From: Rhodoferax sp.
GTDB lineage: Bacteria; Pseudomonadota; Gammaproteobacteria; Burkholderiales; Burkholderiaceae_C
Direction of reading: 5' to 3'
Assembly: GCA_020048895.1 (NCBI GenBank)
Contig: JAIFLV010000022.1
Location: 1-53,122, forward strand
DNA: 53,122 nt
Part shown: piece by piece, positions 33,908-43,412 of the stretch
Numbering within the stretch: position 1 is the first letter of the stretch
Layout of the letters: each line of letters starts with the position of its first letter
Program-made: the position numbers and the translations under genes
Notes under the pieces: model-generated
Seen by the model: the letters and a program-made list of their open reading frames with translations, nothing else
The model's database searches: none
What the model was told of the DNA's origin: nothing

Positions 33908-34162
33908 CTATTTCTCATGAGTCTTTGTAGGACTGTGAGGACATCCGCTTCCTGAGGATTTTGATCCGCACCATCGACACTTACCCTCCCCCGGACCGTG
34001 CTGATGCTTTTTTGTGGGGCTGTGAGGGCAACCACTTCCGTACGACGTTGACCCGCAGTACTCGCACTTCTTTTCGTCGCCAGAATGCTCGTGTTTTTTG
34101 GTTGGGCTATGTGGGCAGCCTGAACCATAGCTTGTCGAATTGCAAAAGCGGCATTTACTCAT
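33908..34162 (-). CDS. Small protein with three zinc-ribbon-like Cys/His repeats
   Basis: An 84-residue protein made of three tandem copies of about 28 residues with the pattern C-x2-C-x8-C-P-H-S-P-T-K-x-H. Each copy offers three cysteines and two histidines, so each could hold a zinc ion; the linkers are charged (SGDEKK, GPGEGK). The ATG at 34162 has AGGAG six bases upstream, which decides the start over a longer frame. It starts nine bases after the large ATPase gene and is the last gene of the minus-strand module. No enzyme motif is present. Possible roles are nucleic-acid or protein binding for the module; unknown. Confidence 0.8.
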   Translation of the reverse strand: MSKCRFCNSTSYGSGCPHSPTKKHEHSGDEKKCEYCGSTSYGSGCPHSPTKKHQHGPGEGKCRWCGSKSSGSGCPHSPTKTHEK

Positions 34163-34170
34163 AATTGCTC

Positions 34171-37100
34171 CTAGGTTGGATCGGTGCCAGTTAGCTGGAA
34201 TACCCAGCCTTCTGCCTGAAATGTATCGTTCCCCTGCATATGGGCGTCTATATATTTGAAGGCATCCATGACAGCCACGGTCAGCTGAGGCCCAGCCCAT
34301 TGGCCGTTGCCCATCCAGACCTTCAGCTTCCAGAGACCTGGGTGTCTGGCTTCGTAACGTAATGCCTTCAAGCGTTCGTTTTCCGACAGAAAAAGCTTTC
34401 CACCGGTCGCGGACTTGACTTCAGCCAACCAGACCTGGCCGGCTTGCTTGCCAACTTCAATCACATCGAATCCCAATCCGTCACCGGCAAACTTTGCGGA
34501 GTGAAGCATTGCGGCAATTTGTTGCTGATCGGTATCCGCTGGGCAAAACGGAGGCAGCATTGGGAGATTGTCGACTTCCTTGTGTACCTCGTTCCATGCC
34601 CCCAGCACAGCATTCCACTGTGCGGCTATATTGGCGCTGCCCAATAGATTACCGGTGGATTCAAGTGCCACTCGAAGTTCTGCAGTCAATCCGGCTTGCT
34701 GGTTTCGACGGTTACCCTGTTCACGCTCAGTTGGTGACGTCTTGAAAGCGCTGCGCGTACCAGTGCGCTGCACGGATCTAATCGTCGCTGTATTCAACTC
34801 TGAAGCGGCCGGAGGGTTTGCAAGGATCGATACGTCCGCAATATCGCCCGCTACAAAGTACATAGCTGACATCCAGTTCAACGACTTTTTCTTTTCTTGG
34901 CACCACTGCCGATAGTCAATTGTTGCCGAGCCATATATCCCCAGGCGCTTGCGTTGTTCCAAGACTGGATCAAAGTCAAAGCGCGAAACCGTCGCTGGTA
35001 AATTACGAAAGAACTCCGTCAAGCCTGACGTTTCAAACTCTCCACCTGCACGTCGGTCGATGAATTCGGTCAGCAAAGCCAGATGTAGCTCTTGGTTGTC
35101 AAAAGACTGTTCCCAGTAGCGCTGATTGATAGGCGTTGGGTCCATGGCTGGAAAGATATCCCGCAATCGCGGAGTTAGACGGGCGCGTAGGGCGTTGTGA
35201 TCAAGCGCCAGCTTACATTCCAGATAGAAATGCACGTCCCACCAACGTTCCCGTAGTTCGTCGGGATCGATAGGGCGCCCACGCCATTCGGGCAGGGCAC
35301 AGAGGACTTGAATCAGTTCGTCAAGAACATCACCCGTCAAGAATTTGCTTGAGAAGTAATTTTGTGCCGCCAGGCTCTCGTCTTCGGTAATGCCGTAGCG
35401 GTCCGCCAGTCGCGCGGCCTGTCGCTCCCCAGCCCCTAGATACACGGCAAACGCATCCGTAAGCATGCGATTACCAAAAATGCCAATGGCCAGAGGCTCC
35501 GCAAACAGGTGCAGATTGGCATCGATTTGATCCAATGGAATGTCATGCCAAATTTCGAGTTGGCCGCCCGTGTCGTTCAGCAACACATCGCGGCGTTCAA
35601 CTTCCTCGCCGATGTCGCGTAGTTGTCCGTCCAAGGTTGCCCGAATCCATACCCGCTCGCCCCGGCGCACAATCAGGCGAAGCCAATGTTCCTCCACCGC
35701 CTCGCGCGTGCGGAAGCCACCACCGATGTTGGCACTCTCGGCAATCAACATCAGGTCTGCCAGAAGGCGGCTCTGCAAGCGCTCGCGGGTTGCACGGCAG
35801 GGCGGAGGAAGGTTGGTATTAGGCGCTGCTGGGTCGCCCGAACCCATTTGCAACTTGGGTTCAAAGCGACGTGCCCCCAGGGCTTGCTCGACCAGTGTTG
35901 CGCGCGTGTCGGGATCAAACTCCAAGAAAGTGCACTGATCACGGAATTCGCTACGCAGATGTTGTGCAATGCGTGGAACAAACCAAGTGGCCTTGGCTTG
36001 GCTGGCCGACATCCATTTGCGCCCATTTTTCTCGCTGACCAATAAGGGCAGCGTTTTGAGCCACTGGCGGTCTTGTTCACTGGGGGTAGCCCATGCATCC
36101 CTTCTGCCGAGTTCCAGCACGAGACTGCGATATCGCCCACGCATGATCTCGTCACTAGGATTGCCTTTACCCATGAAGGCCAGCAAACTGAGCAGTTTTT
36201 CGACGCTGGCGTCCGTAGCTGCCACCACACTGATAGCCTGCAATGCGGCTTGTTCTGATGCATCAACAGCTACCTTCTTTAGCAGGAAGGACTGTCGAGT
36301 TCGGTCCCGCTCATTGACGAGCAGCACGTCGCTTGGACGAGCGCATACATTTTCTGCGGTGTTGTAATCGGCCTCCAAAGGCAACCACGCGACAGCGGAT
36401 GTGCGCAGAGTCTCAGCAACTTGGGCTGCCACGGCGGGAGCAGCTTGCACCCATTGCGTCCATGCCCGGACATAGGCACTGTAAAAGCTTGCCCTTTGCT
36501 CTGTAGTCCGCAAACCACTCAGTTTCAGCGGCAAATCCCACACCTCACCGTCTTGGCGCAACGGCAGACATGGCCACGCACCCAGCCTTTGGACCAACTG
36601 CCTCGCTGCGTCGTCATCAACTAACCCAACGCTGGACTTGAAACGCTCCATGTCCAATACGCTCGCGCCATTCCAACAGTCGTCCACTAGAACACCGAAG
36701 TCCGGCACAGCATCCGGCAGTATCACTTCACGGCCAATACGCCAGCCGCCACCGATCACTGGAAGCAAAATTCTTGAAAGGTTGTCCGCATTGCCCTTGG
36801 CATCGGCCAAAAAGCCCATGGGCACGATGCGATCCACAACCGTTTGCTCGGAGCGCGCCAGAAGGTTGGCTACAAAACGCAGGACAGCGCTTGGCCGAAA
36901 TGGCAAGTTCTCAGAGCCGACCTGGGTCTGCCCCTGCAATAGTTCATCCATACGAAGCCGCAGGCGATAGGCAATTTCGCTCAGATTGAAGGTCAGAAGG
37001 CCCAACAGATTCTGGTCAGTTTCGTCCAACTTGTCCCATTCGGTTACAGCCAATCCGTCTATATCAGTGTCGGCCAGCGACAAACCGCCAAGGTCAAGCA

Positions 37101-38722
37101 TCTGGCCCTGTTCAGCTTTGCGCCGCCAGAATATGCCGCGCCCACCGCGTAATCGATCCCCCGCATCGACCAATGGCAAGGGCAGAGCAACCTTTACTAC
37201 GCCACTCTCGACGCGCTCGGGCAAGATGCGCGTCTGGTGTTCTCGAAAAAGATTGACGAACGGCGCAATACGGGCACTGTGCGTGCTTCTGTGCTCACCG
37301 TACTCGCGGGCACACCAGCAGCGGAAAAAGTTGAGCGTTTGCGTGTACCGCAACTCAGGCCAGGCGGGTTGCGTCACTGGAAAAATAGCCGTTAAATAAT
37401 CCGTCAAAGTTGCGACTTCTGCCGTGTCTTGGCCGACCGGCAAATGAAGTTCGCGTGCCAAGCCGCGCCGCAATTCATCCACCGCTGGGTTGTTGGCCTT
37501 GCCAGGCAACAGAAAACCCATCACATCCACACGCTGCTGCAACGCTGGCAATGTGCGCAAGGCCCGTCCCAGCAGCCGTCCGGCCAGGTGCACCAGTGCT
37601 TTGTTGTAGGGGTTCTGGGTGACCTCGATATTCTTGCGCGACATGTCGAGCATGAAGTCGGCATGTATCTGCACCCCAAAGCCGCAATCCACATAGGTCG
37701 GCAGGTAGCAGAAGAAACGATTGTCGCCTTGGTCAGTTGCTGAGGCAGTATCCTCTGCACGCCTTTCTGGCGGAAATGCCAAGGCCAGCGAAGGCTGTGC
37801 GATGCTGAAGTTCAATGCATTAGCGGCTTTGCGCAATGCTTCAGACTGTTCTTGCCAAAGATCGGCCAAGAGCCCTTCATCGACCACCGTCCATCCATCT
37901 GGAACCCGGGTTGACTGACGTTGAACCTGCTCGACAACCTGTGTGCTGACAACGATGTCGCGTGAGCACCTTTGTCCATCCTTGTCGCGCAACTGGTTGA
38001 TGAAGAACAACGGGGCTTGCCTGAACTCTGCAATCCTCTCAACTAGGCGCGCCCGACCTGGCCCATCGACACCTTCGAGAACGACCACGGTCTTGGCCCA
38101 GTCGCGCCCGGAAAAGTAAGCCTGCGCATCCGCCATATGCTCGGGAAAGTAAAAACTCGGCAAACCCTGCGTTCGGTCCTGCGTCCTATCAAGTAGGGCC
38201 GCCGCCGCCTCGCGCAAATGCCCGTCCAAGCCCGGCCAAAATTGTGCCTGGTCGCGCACCTGGGTTGAAGTCAACTTTTGGTGAAACCGAAAGGCAGATC
38301 GACTGCCATCCGACAAGGTGGACGCCACCGTGACCCGTGTGGCAAATTCCCATGCCGACTTGAAACCAACACCCTTGTTGCCGATAGATTGGCCCGCTTG
38401 CTTGTTGCTGTTGTGAATGTTGCACAGTGCCTGGAAGTCGCTTCGCTGTTCAGCGCCGTAGCAGGAGTCCACTTGCCCCATCTCTCCGGCAACCATTGGG
38501 AAGCCGATAGATGCAGGCTCGTCCCGCCCAACAATCGATACCGGCTTCCCGTCGTTCGATGCGGTTTTCTGCGCGGTCTACCGCATTCTGGAAAAACTCA
38601 AAGACCACCCGTCCCAGGTAGTCATTGCGGGTGTGGGTTTCGGTGCCACGCAGGCTTTGGATCAGGTCTGGAGGGACGTTGATGCGTGAGGCCCAGAGGC
38701 CTTGGAGAATGTCGGCAGTCAC
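34171..38722 (-). pseudogene. Sacsin/Hsp90-type GHKL ATPase with C-terminal DUF3883-like nuclease domain, frameshifted
   Basis: A giant protein of about 1500 residues. The first part begins at GTG 38722 (AAGG eight bases before) and carries the ATPase N-box FEFFQNAVDRAENRI. At about 38560 the frame changes: the second frame starts with the ATP-binding SNDGKPVS, then RSDFQALCNIHNSNKQ and SIGNKGVGFKSAWEF, and runs without interruption to 34171. About a dozen residues expected between the two boxes are missing, so a small deletion with frameshift is likely. The C-terminus has GDGLGFDVIEV...VWLAEVKSATGGKLFLSENE, a DUF3883-type PD-(D/E)xK nuclease pattern (Asp...Glu-x-Lys). If not repaired, the ATPase is dead; a sequence error is possible. 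It is flanked by a KAP NTPase and a zinc-repeat protein. Confidence 0.75.
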
Positions 38723-38757
38723 TTTGGCAAACCTTATCTATATTGGGAACGGGTTTG

Positions 38758-41094
38758 TCAATCCTCAGCAGCCCCTGCAAGTTCCTTTAATTGGGGCATT
38801 AGCTGCTTGAATCGCGATATCCGTTCTGCAATGAGGTCCACAGCCATTTTCTGGGTCTCAGGCTCATTGAATGCAAAGTTATATACATTCTTATCTAACT
38901 CAACCACAAACGGCTGGCTCGCTAATTGTGGCAGGTATTGCAAAAATATATACCAATTGTCCTGAGATGTATAACTTGATCGCTTTTCTTCGGGAAAATA
39001 GTTTTCTTTGCAGTCAGTGAAAATCAACCTTTCGGCTCCGCCGAACCCTCCTTTGTATTTTGTACGACGAATCCCAACGTACGTGGTCCGCATCATCGAG
39101 CCGCCTGATCCAAGTACCAAGCTGAACCTCCCGCTCCAATCTGAATGGTGAACTTTCAAGAAAAAGTCTGGTCCGAGGCGCGCTGGGTTGCTGTCGATTG
39201 TCCATCCTTCAGCGGAAGGAAAAGCCTGACTGAGGGATTGTATTAAATTGCTGTTGAAATTAACTAGTTTTTCAATTTCCATGTGTTTTTCAAGATAAAA
39301 GGAAACCAGTTTCGTTAACGCTAAATCCAGTGTTCTTACTACCATTGCTTGGTAGTCTTGTAGTCGAACATTATCATCAACGAAGGCCGATTCGAAAGCC
39401 TTAGTCTCGAAAGTTCCATATCCATAAGTCCTTTTGAGATCCCACGAAGTGCCTGCACTGACTATATTTACTTCAAACCAGTTTCTTACTAGTCTCTTAT
39501 CGCCTCCAGTCTCTTCCCAAATTCCTGAACTTAATCCTCTATTGTCGTCCCAGGATATCCAAATACCAAACTTCAGTGCCCCTAACGAGTAAAGAAATCC
39601 GATATGAGCCGAGCGCTCTTTAAACTCGGCAGCAATAACACTGTTGATCTTGGTAAGGGATACTTGATATTTTGGCTTTAACGTCTTTTCAACAAAGGTC
39701 AATAGCGTGGCCTTGTGGCGGAAGGTGCCCGGCTGATTAACACTTGCCCCCACAGTACTCGTAAGTGAAGAGAGAAACAAGAACTGCCGCAATAGGTCCA
39801 GCTCAGACTCTGAAACCACTTCCTGACTTTCATCCAATTTGTCCGAGTTCAGCTGAATGGCATTTTTGAAGGCACCCATAAAAGATGTAAAACGCTCGAA
39901 GGCCTCAATTGGATCATGACTTAGTGGCAACGCCTTCGTTACCAGTGGCAGCAACTCGGCATTTGTACGAAGGCTTCCCGCATCACTTAACGTATCGAAG
40001 TAATTGGTATCAATCAGATTTTTGGCAATATTCTTTAACAGTAAGCTATAAATCGGTTCATATGCTAGCTGGAGGCACAATACGGCAAATAATATTCGCT
40101 GTCTTTCTTTTGCAGTAGCAATGCCATCAGCTTCAAGCATCGACTTGTTTTTAGCTACAATGAGTAGCAATTGCAAGGTGTTGAAGAGTCGCTTAAGACT
40201 ACGAGGATTGGTGCCAATCGAGAATTCAGCCAAATTCACTAGTATTTCAAGATCTTCATCGCCAGTAAATAGCGTTCCACTAAAAAGTGTATTTACGTAT
40301 TGACGAATGTTGTACTGAGCAACAGGTAAATTGAATGGAAGCTGAATTATTTTGTCAAAGAAGCTTTTTCCTTTCAAATCACCCATACCGACTCCAAATT
40401 TAGCCTCTAACCCTTTCGATACTACCTGATAGTCGACGGCAAGAACAAAAACGCATTTTGGAACATCAAGGAAGAGCTTGATTGTCTCAAGTATCTCGAC
40501 AGCACGCATAGGCACCAATCTGTCGAGATCATCAATGAATACAACCATTCTCTGGGCATTACTTTTCTTCAGTACCTCCTCTACAGCAAGACTAATTTCT
40601 TCTTTTAGATTAGTCAGCTGCTTTGCGCTGTCCGATCTCCCTGCAATCAAATCGTGAAGTTTGTCCATCGCCCCTTTGGTCTCATCACCTGCAAACCCAA
40701 GTGTGAGGTCTGTGCCGGCCTTGACAAATCTTCCCAGTTGCTTCGCTGCCATTCGGCCGACAGCATTTGCAATTCCACGGGCCTTTTGTCCACTTTCACC
40801 CAATTCATCCAAAAATGCAGTTAGCAAAGATATTGCAATGTCATCCTGCATTTGAAATTGCGCAAACTGCCAGGTATTGAACCACCGCGTTTCGATTTGA
40901 TGATTCTTGAAGCTTCCTCGAACCATGTTCATCATGCTGGTCTTACCGCTGCCCCAATCACCCTGAAATGAAATGGTGAGCGGTGTTTGGCACGTTCTTA
41001 TAAATTCACTTAGTGCTTGAATATGGTCAAGCATCCCAAGACTCTCATGTTCGATTGTGAGAATGGGTGCATCAGTTAAACCGAGCATAGCCAT
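38758..41094 (-). CDS. KAP-family P-loop NTPase
   Basis: A 778-residue NTPase of the KAP group. Walker A is GDWGSGKTS at 45-53, Walker B is VVFIDDLDRL at 184-193, and FNTWQFAQ near 72 is the KAP-specific segment after Walker A. After about residue 390 no known domain is evident. No clear transmembrane hairpin is seen, unlike many KAP proteins. KAP NTPases are widespread on plasmids and in phage-defence and cell-suicide modules. The DNA is visibly more AT-rich than the purine genes, a sign of transfer. The ATG has AAGGA nearby, and the ATPase/DUF3883 gene follows 35 bases downstream. Confidence 0.88.
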   Translation of the reverse strand: MAMLGLTDAPILTIEHESLGMLDHIQALSEFIRTCQTPLTISFQGDWGSGKTSMMNMVRGSFKNHQIETRWFNTWQFAQFQMQDDIAISLLTAFLDELGESGQKARGIANAVGRMAAKQLGRFVKAGTDLTLGFAGDETKGAMDKLHDLIAGRSDSAKQLTNLKEEISLAVEEVLKKSNAQRMVVFIDDLDRLVPMRAVEILETIKLFLDVPKCVFVLAVDYQVVSKGLEAKFGVGMGDLKGKSFFDKIIQLPFNLPVAQYNIRQYVNTLFSGTLFTGDEDLEILVNLAEFSIGTNPRSLKRLFNTLQLLLIVAKNKSMLEADGIATAKERQRILFAVLCLQLAYEPIYSLLLKNIAKNLIDTNYFDTLSDAGSLRTNAELLPLVTKALPLSHDPIEAFERFTSFMGAFKNAIQLNSDKLDESQEVVSESELDLLRQFLFLSSLTSTVGASVNQPGTFRHKATLLTFVEKTLKPKYQVSLTKINSVIAAEFKERSAHIGFLYSLGALKFGIWISWDDNRGLSSGIWEETGGDKRLVRNWFEVNIVSAGTSWDLKRTYGYGTFETKAFESAFVDDNVRLQDYQAMVVRTLDLALTKLVSFYLEKHMEIEKLVNFNSNLIQSLSQAFPSAEGWTIDSNPARLGPDFFLKVHHSDWSGRFSLVLGSGGSMMRTTYVGIRRTKYKGGFGGAERLIFTDCKENYFPEEKRSSYTSQDNWYIFLQYLPQLASQPFVVELDKNVYNFAFNEPETQKMAVDLIAERISRFKQLMPQLKELAGAAED

Positions 41095-41096
41095 GA

Positions 41097-41309
41097 TTAT
41101 TTCCTTTGAGACAAATAGATTGAGTTGAGTTGGTGTTTGGATGCTCGTTCGTGGATTTGGCTACCGGGCCACACCCATCGCCGTGGCTCGAGTTGGATCG
41201 AGGGGGTTCTCAATTCCGACACCTTGAAATTGGGATGTCGTATCGTCGATGAAATATGCCACCTCTCCCTAAGCAATGGGCGCAGATTGCTGTCAGTTGG
41301 GTGGCTCAT
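41097..41309 (-). CDS. Doubtful small frame before the KAP gene
   Basis: A frame of about 70 residues (MSHPTDSNLRPLLRERWHIS...) ending two bases before the KAP start. There is no clear ribosome site for it. A different frame in the same stretch starts at 41340 behind GAGGA (MSKIRRYPAVNEPPN) but stops after 15 codons; continuing it past stops gives a plausible small protein, so this region may hold a decayed gene. Confidence 0.2.
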   Translation of the reverse strand: MSHPTDSNLRPLLRERWHISSTIRHPNFKVSELRTPSIQLEPRRWVWPGSQIHERASKHQLNSIYLSQRK

Positions 41310-41360
41310 TGACGGCAGGGTAACGCCTGATTTTTGACATGGAAGTCCTCGGTGCCTCAA

Positions 41361-41609
41361 TTACAAACTCTCAGCCGTTGTCGCTACCCCATAAACCTTT
41401 CCGCTTTTTGGGTCAACATGCAGCACGACTTTGGATCCTTTAGAGCCCAGGTACTTGCGGGTCATGCTGGCACGCGCCGTGGGTGAACCGTTTTGCTCTT
41501 TGCGCATCTCGAAGGTTTCCTTTGAGATGGTTTGCAGTTTTCCGAGCAGAGCACCTTCGCTTTCTCCGGCGTTGAATTGGGCTTGGATCAGAGCAAGCGT
41601 GAGTGGCAT
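41361..41609 (-). CDS. Small hypothetical protein in the defence-like module
   Basis: An 82-residue protein I do not recognise. The ATG is preceded by AAAAGGA at a normal distance, which supports a real gene. The N-terminal half looks helical (LALIQAQFNAGESEGALLGKLQTI), the C-terminal half is basic and beta-like (RKYLGSKGSKVVLHVDPKSGKVYGVAT). No cysteine pairs or signal peptide. It lies between the nuclease/exonuclease gene and the KAP NTPase on the same strand. Confidence 0.6.
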   Translation of the reverse strand: MPLTLALIQAQFNAGESEGALLGKLQTISKETFEMRKEQNGSPTARASMTRKYLGSKGSKVVLHVDPKSGKVYGVATTAESL

Positions 41610-41681
41610 GGCATGTCCTTTTTTGAGGTGATGTGGCTGGTGTGAAAAATGGAGACCGGCGGGCTGATTGCGAGCGCTGCG

Positions 41682-43157
41682 CTACATCGCAGCGGTATTT
41701 TCAAAGTAGTGTGCAATCTTCACCATGGCTAGCGTGTCTCTCTCGCAATAGATGAGCAAAGCATTTCTTAACTGTTCTCGTCTGGCCTGCGGCGTATCGG
41801 GGTGCAAGATTTCCGCAAATGCCTCCTGCGCCATGCCGCCATTGCCAACTTCTAGTCCGTCGTAGGCCAATTCCGGCGCAATGGTGGGCAGCACGGCCTT
41901 GATTGACCAGGAGCCTCGCATGTCGGGGTGGTAGTAGTTTTGACGGGCCACTGGCAGAAGGTCAAACATACGTTCGATGATGTTGTTCAGCGACGGGGCA
42001 AGGTCTGAGAAACTCTCTGCCAGTTCGCGCAAACGCGTGCGCTCAAAAGCTGCGTTATAGACGATGACTGCGCCTACGGTGCCGACTGTTGAAATGAGTG
42101 ACTCGGCAAAAGGCCGCCGGGGATCACCACTGCCATCCGCCAGAAAGGCGGTGTGGGTCATGCTGCCTTTTGACGCCTCGATGTGGCACGACCATTGAAA
42201 CGGGACTTGATCGTAGGGGCTTGTGCCGGCCCAAATGGGCACCACGAATTGCATGGTTTCAAAATCGATGTAATAGCGAGGGTAGCCTAATGCGCGAACA
42301 TGCGCACCGGCCAGCGGCGCCAGTTCCGCTGTGTCGTGTTTGGTTGCCCGCCATACACGCAGGTGCGTGGGTTTACTCAGGCGCACCTCTGGAACATCGC
42401 GCAGGTCCACAAAACCTTCAGCCCGCAAGCTTGCCGCCAAAGCCCCTCCATAGGGCAATATTTCAACCGGAAACTGTTCATCTACTGGGTCGGGCTGCGC
42501 CATTGGGGGCGAGCAATACCCAATAAACGGACAGTCAAACGGCTCATGGCACTGGTCACCGGGTGCTATGGCGGGCTCGTCGCCTGCCAGGGTGGCCCGG
42601 GCTGCTCCTATCCAGTTCGGTACCTCTTGCTCTAAAGGTCGAATTTGCTCGGTGATGTTTGCATGGTGCAACAGACCGCGATAGTCGTTGCCGCCTTGGT
42701 ACACAAAACTTCGGTCAATGTGCGCGATTTCAACACTGGATAAATCAATACCGGCACCCCGGGCAACCCACGCCTGAACTGCCGCATCCGCGAGGTGATA
42801 GTCTTTCACGCCGGTGGAAGATTTGACCTCAGCCATCCGGTATCCATCAGTATCGGGTACCAGCAAATCTGCCCGAACAAGTACGCCTTGGTATTGAAAG
42901 GTAGCTTCGAAAATTGGGCAGCTACGGGTTTTGAGCGCTTCTTGTGTTGCGTCGAGAGCCTGCCCAAGACTTTCGGTATCAATCAGCACCCCATCCGAGT
43001 AAATGGAACGCGCCACTTCACCAACATTGGTGCCCGCTGTCATACGAGCCTCTGCTGACGCATCAACTTCGAGTAAATCAGGGCGGTTGATTTGTAGCCA
43101 TAATCGTTTTGGGCACTGACGATGCACGATGATGCGCGATTTGGAGAGTCCTGCCAT
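41682..43157 (-). CDS. RecB-like nuclease fused to DUF2779 (DEDD-type) exonuclease
   Basis: A 491-residue protein with two nuclease modules. The N-terminal part (1-200) resembles Cas4/RecB nucleases: RADLLVPDTDGYRMAEVKSSTG gives the Asp...Glu-x-Lys triad near 95-113, and CHEPFDCPFIGYC near 203-215 could supply iron-sulfur cysteines together with CPKRLW near 15. The C-terminal DUF2779 part has the DEDD-exonuclease pattern: YYIDFETMQF, IVYNAAFERTRL and YCERDTLAMVKI. Such fusions are typical of DNA-processing or defence proteins. It heads the minus-strand module, 72 bases before the 82-residue gene. Function within the module is unknown. Confidence 0.85.
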   Translation of the reverse strand: MAGLSKSRIIVHRQCPKRLWLQINRPDLLEVDASAEARMTAGTNVGEVARSIYSDGVLIDTESLGQALDATQEALKTRSCPIFEATFQYQGVLVRADLLVPDTDGYRMAEVKSSTGVKDYHLADAAVQAWVARGAGIDLSSVEIAHIDRSFVYQGGNDYRGLLHHANITEQIRPLEQEVPNWIGAARATLAGDEPAIAPGDQCHEPFDCPFIGYCSPPMAQPDPVDEQFPVEILPYGGALAASLRAEGFVDLRDVPEVRLSKPTHLRVWRATKHDTAELAPLAGAHVRALGYPRYYIDFETMQFVVPIWAGTSPYDQVPFQWSCHIEASKGSMTHTAFLADGSGDPRRPFAESLISTVGTVGAVIVYNAAFERTRLRELAESFSDLAPSLNNIIERMFDLLPVARQNYYHPDMRGSWSIKAVLPTIAPELAYDGLEVGNGGMAQEAFAEILHPDTPQARREQLRNALLIYCERDTLAMVKIAHYFENTAAM

Positions 43158-43412
43158 TTGTATCTCACCTTTTTTATGATTCTGGTGAGAGTCTATCTTG
43201 GTTATCAGAGCAGAAGCATTGCTACATTTGTACCAGCTTCAATCTGGATCATTGATGTACTGCCAGTGCTTCAGATTTGTCCGCAGGCCGGCCACTCAAT
43301 AGACTTGATCCCTGCACTACCTGCATTACCTGCATTACGGCCCAATTTAACTATCAGTGCGGAGCCAGCACGACGATCAGACCGGCGAAACCCTACACGC
43401 AGGTTTTCTGGC
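43158..43412. other. Gap between the defence-like module and xdhB
   Basis: No gene seen. It contains a short tandem repeat, CTGCACTAC followed by CTGCATTAC twice, at 43312-43338. This is the right boundary of accessory block 2; no attachment-site duplicate was recognised. Confidence 0.4.

Noticed and set aside
33844..34128. A 94-codon frame over the zinc-repeat gene
   Set aside because: It is another frame of the same tandem repeats; the frame with regular Cys/His spacing and a good ribosome site is the real one.
41230..41340. A 15-residue frame (MSKIRRYPAVNEPPN) behind a good ribosome site
   Set aside because: It stops almost at once; possibly the start of a decayed small gene, but the evidence is too thin to list as a gene.
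43312..43338. CRISPR-like repeats
   Set aside because: Only three 9-base units with no spacers.
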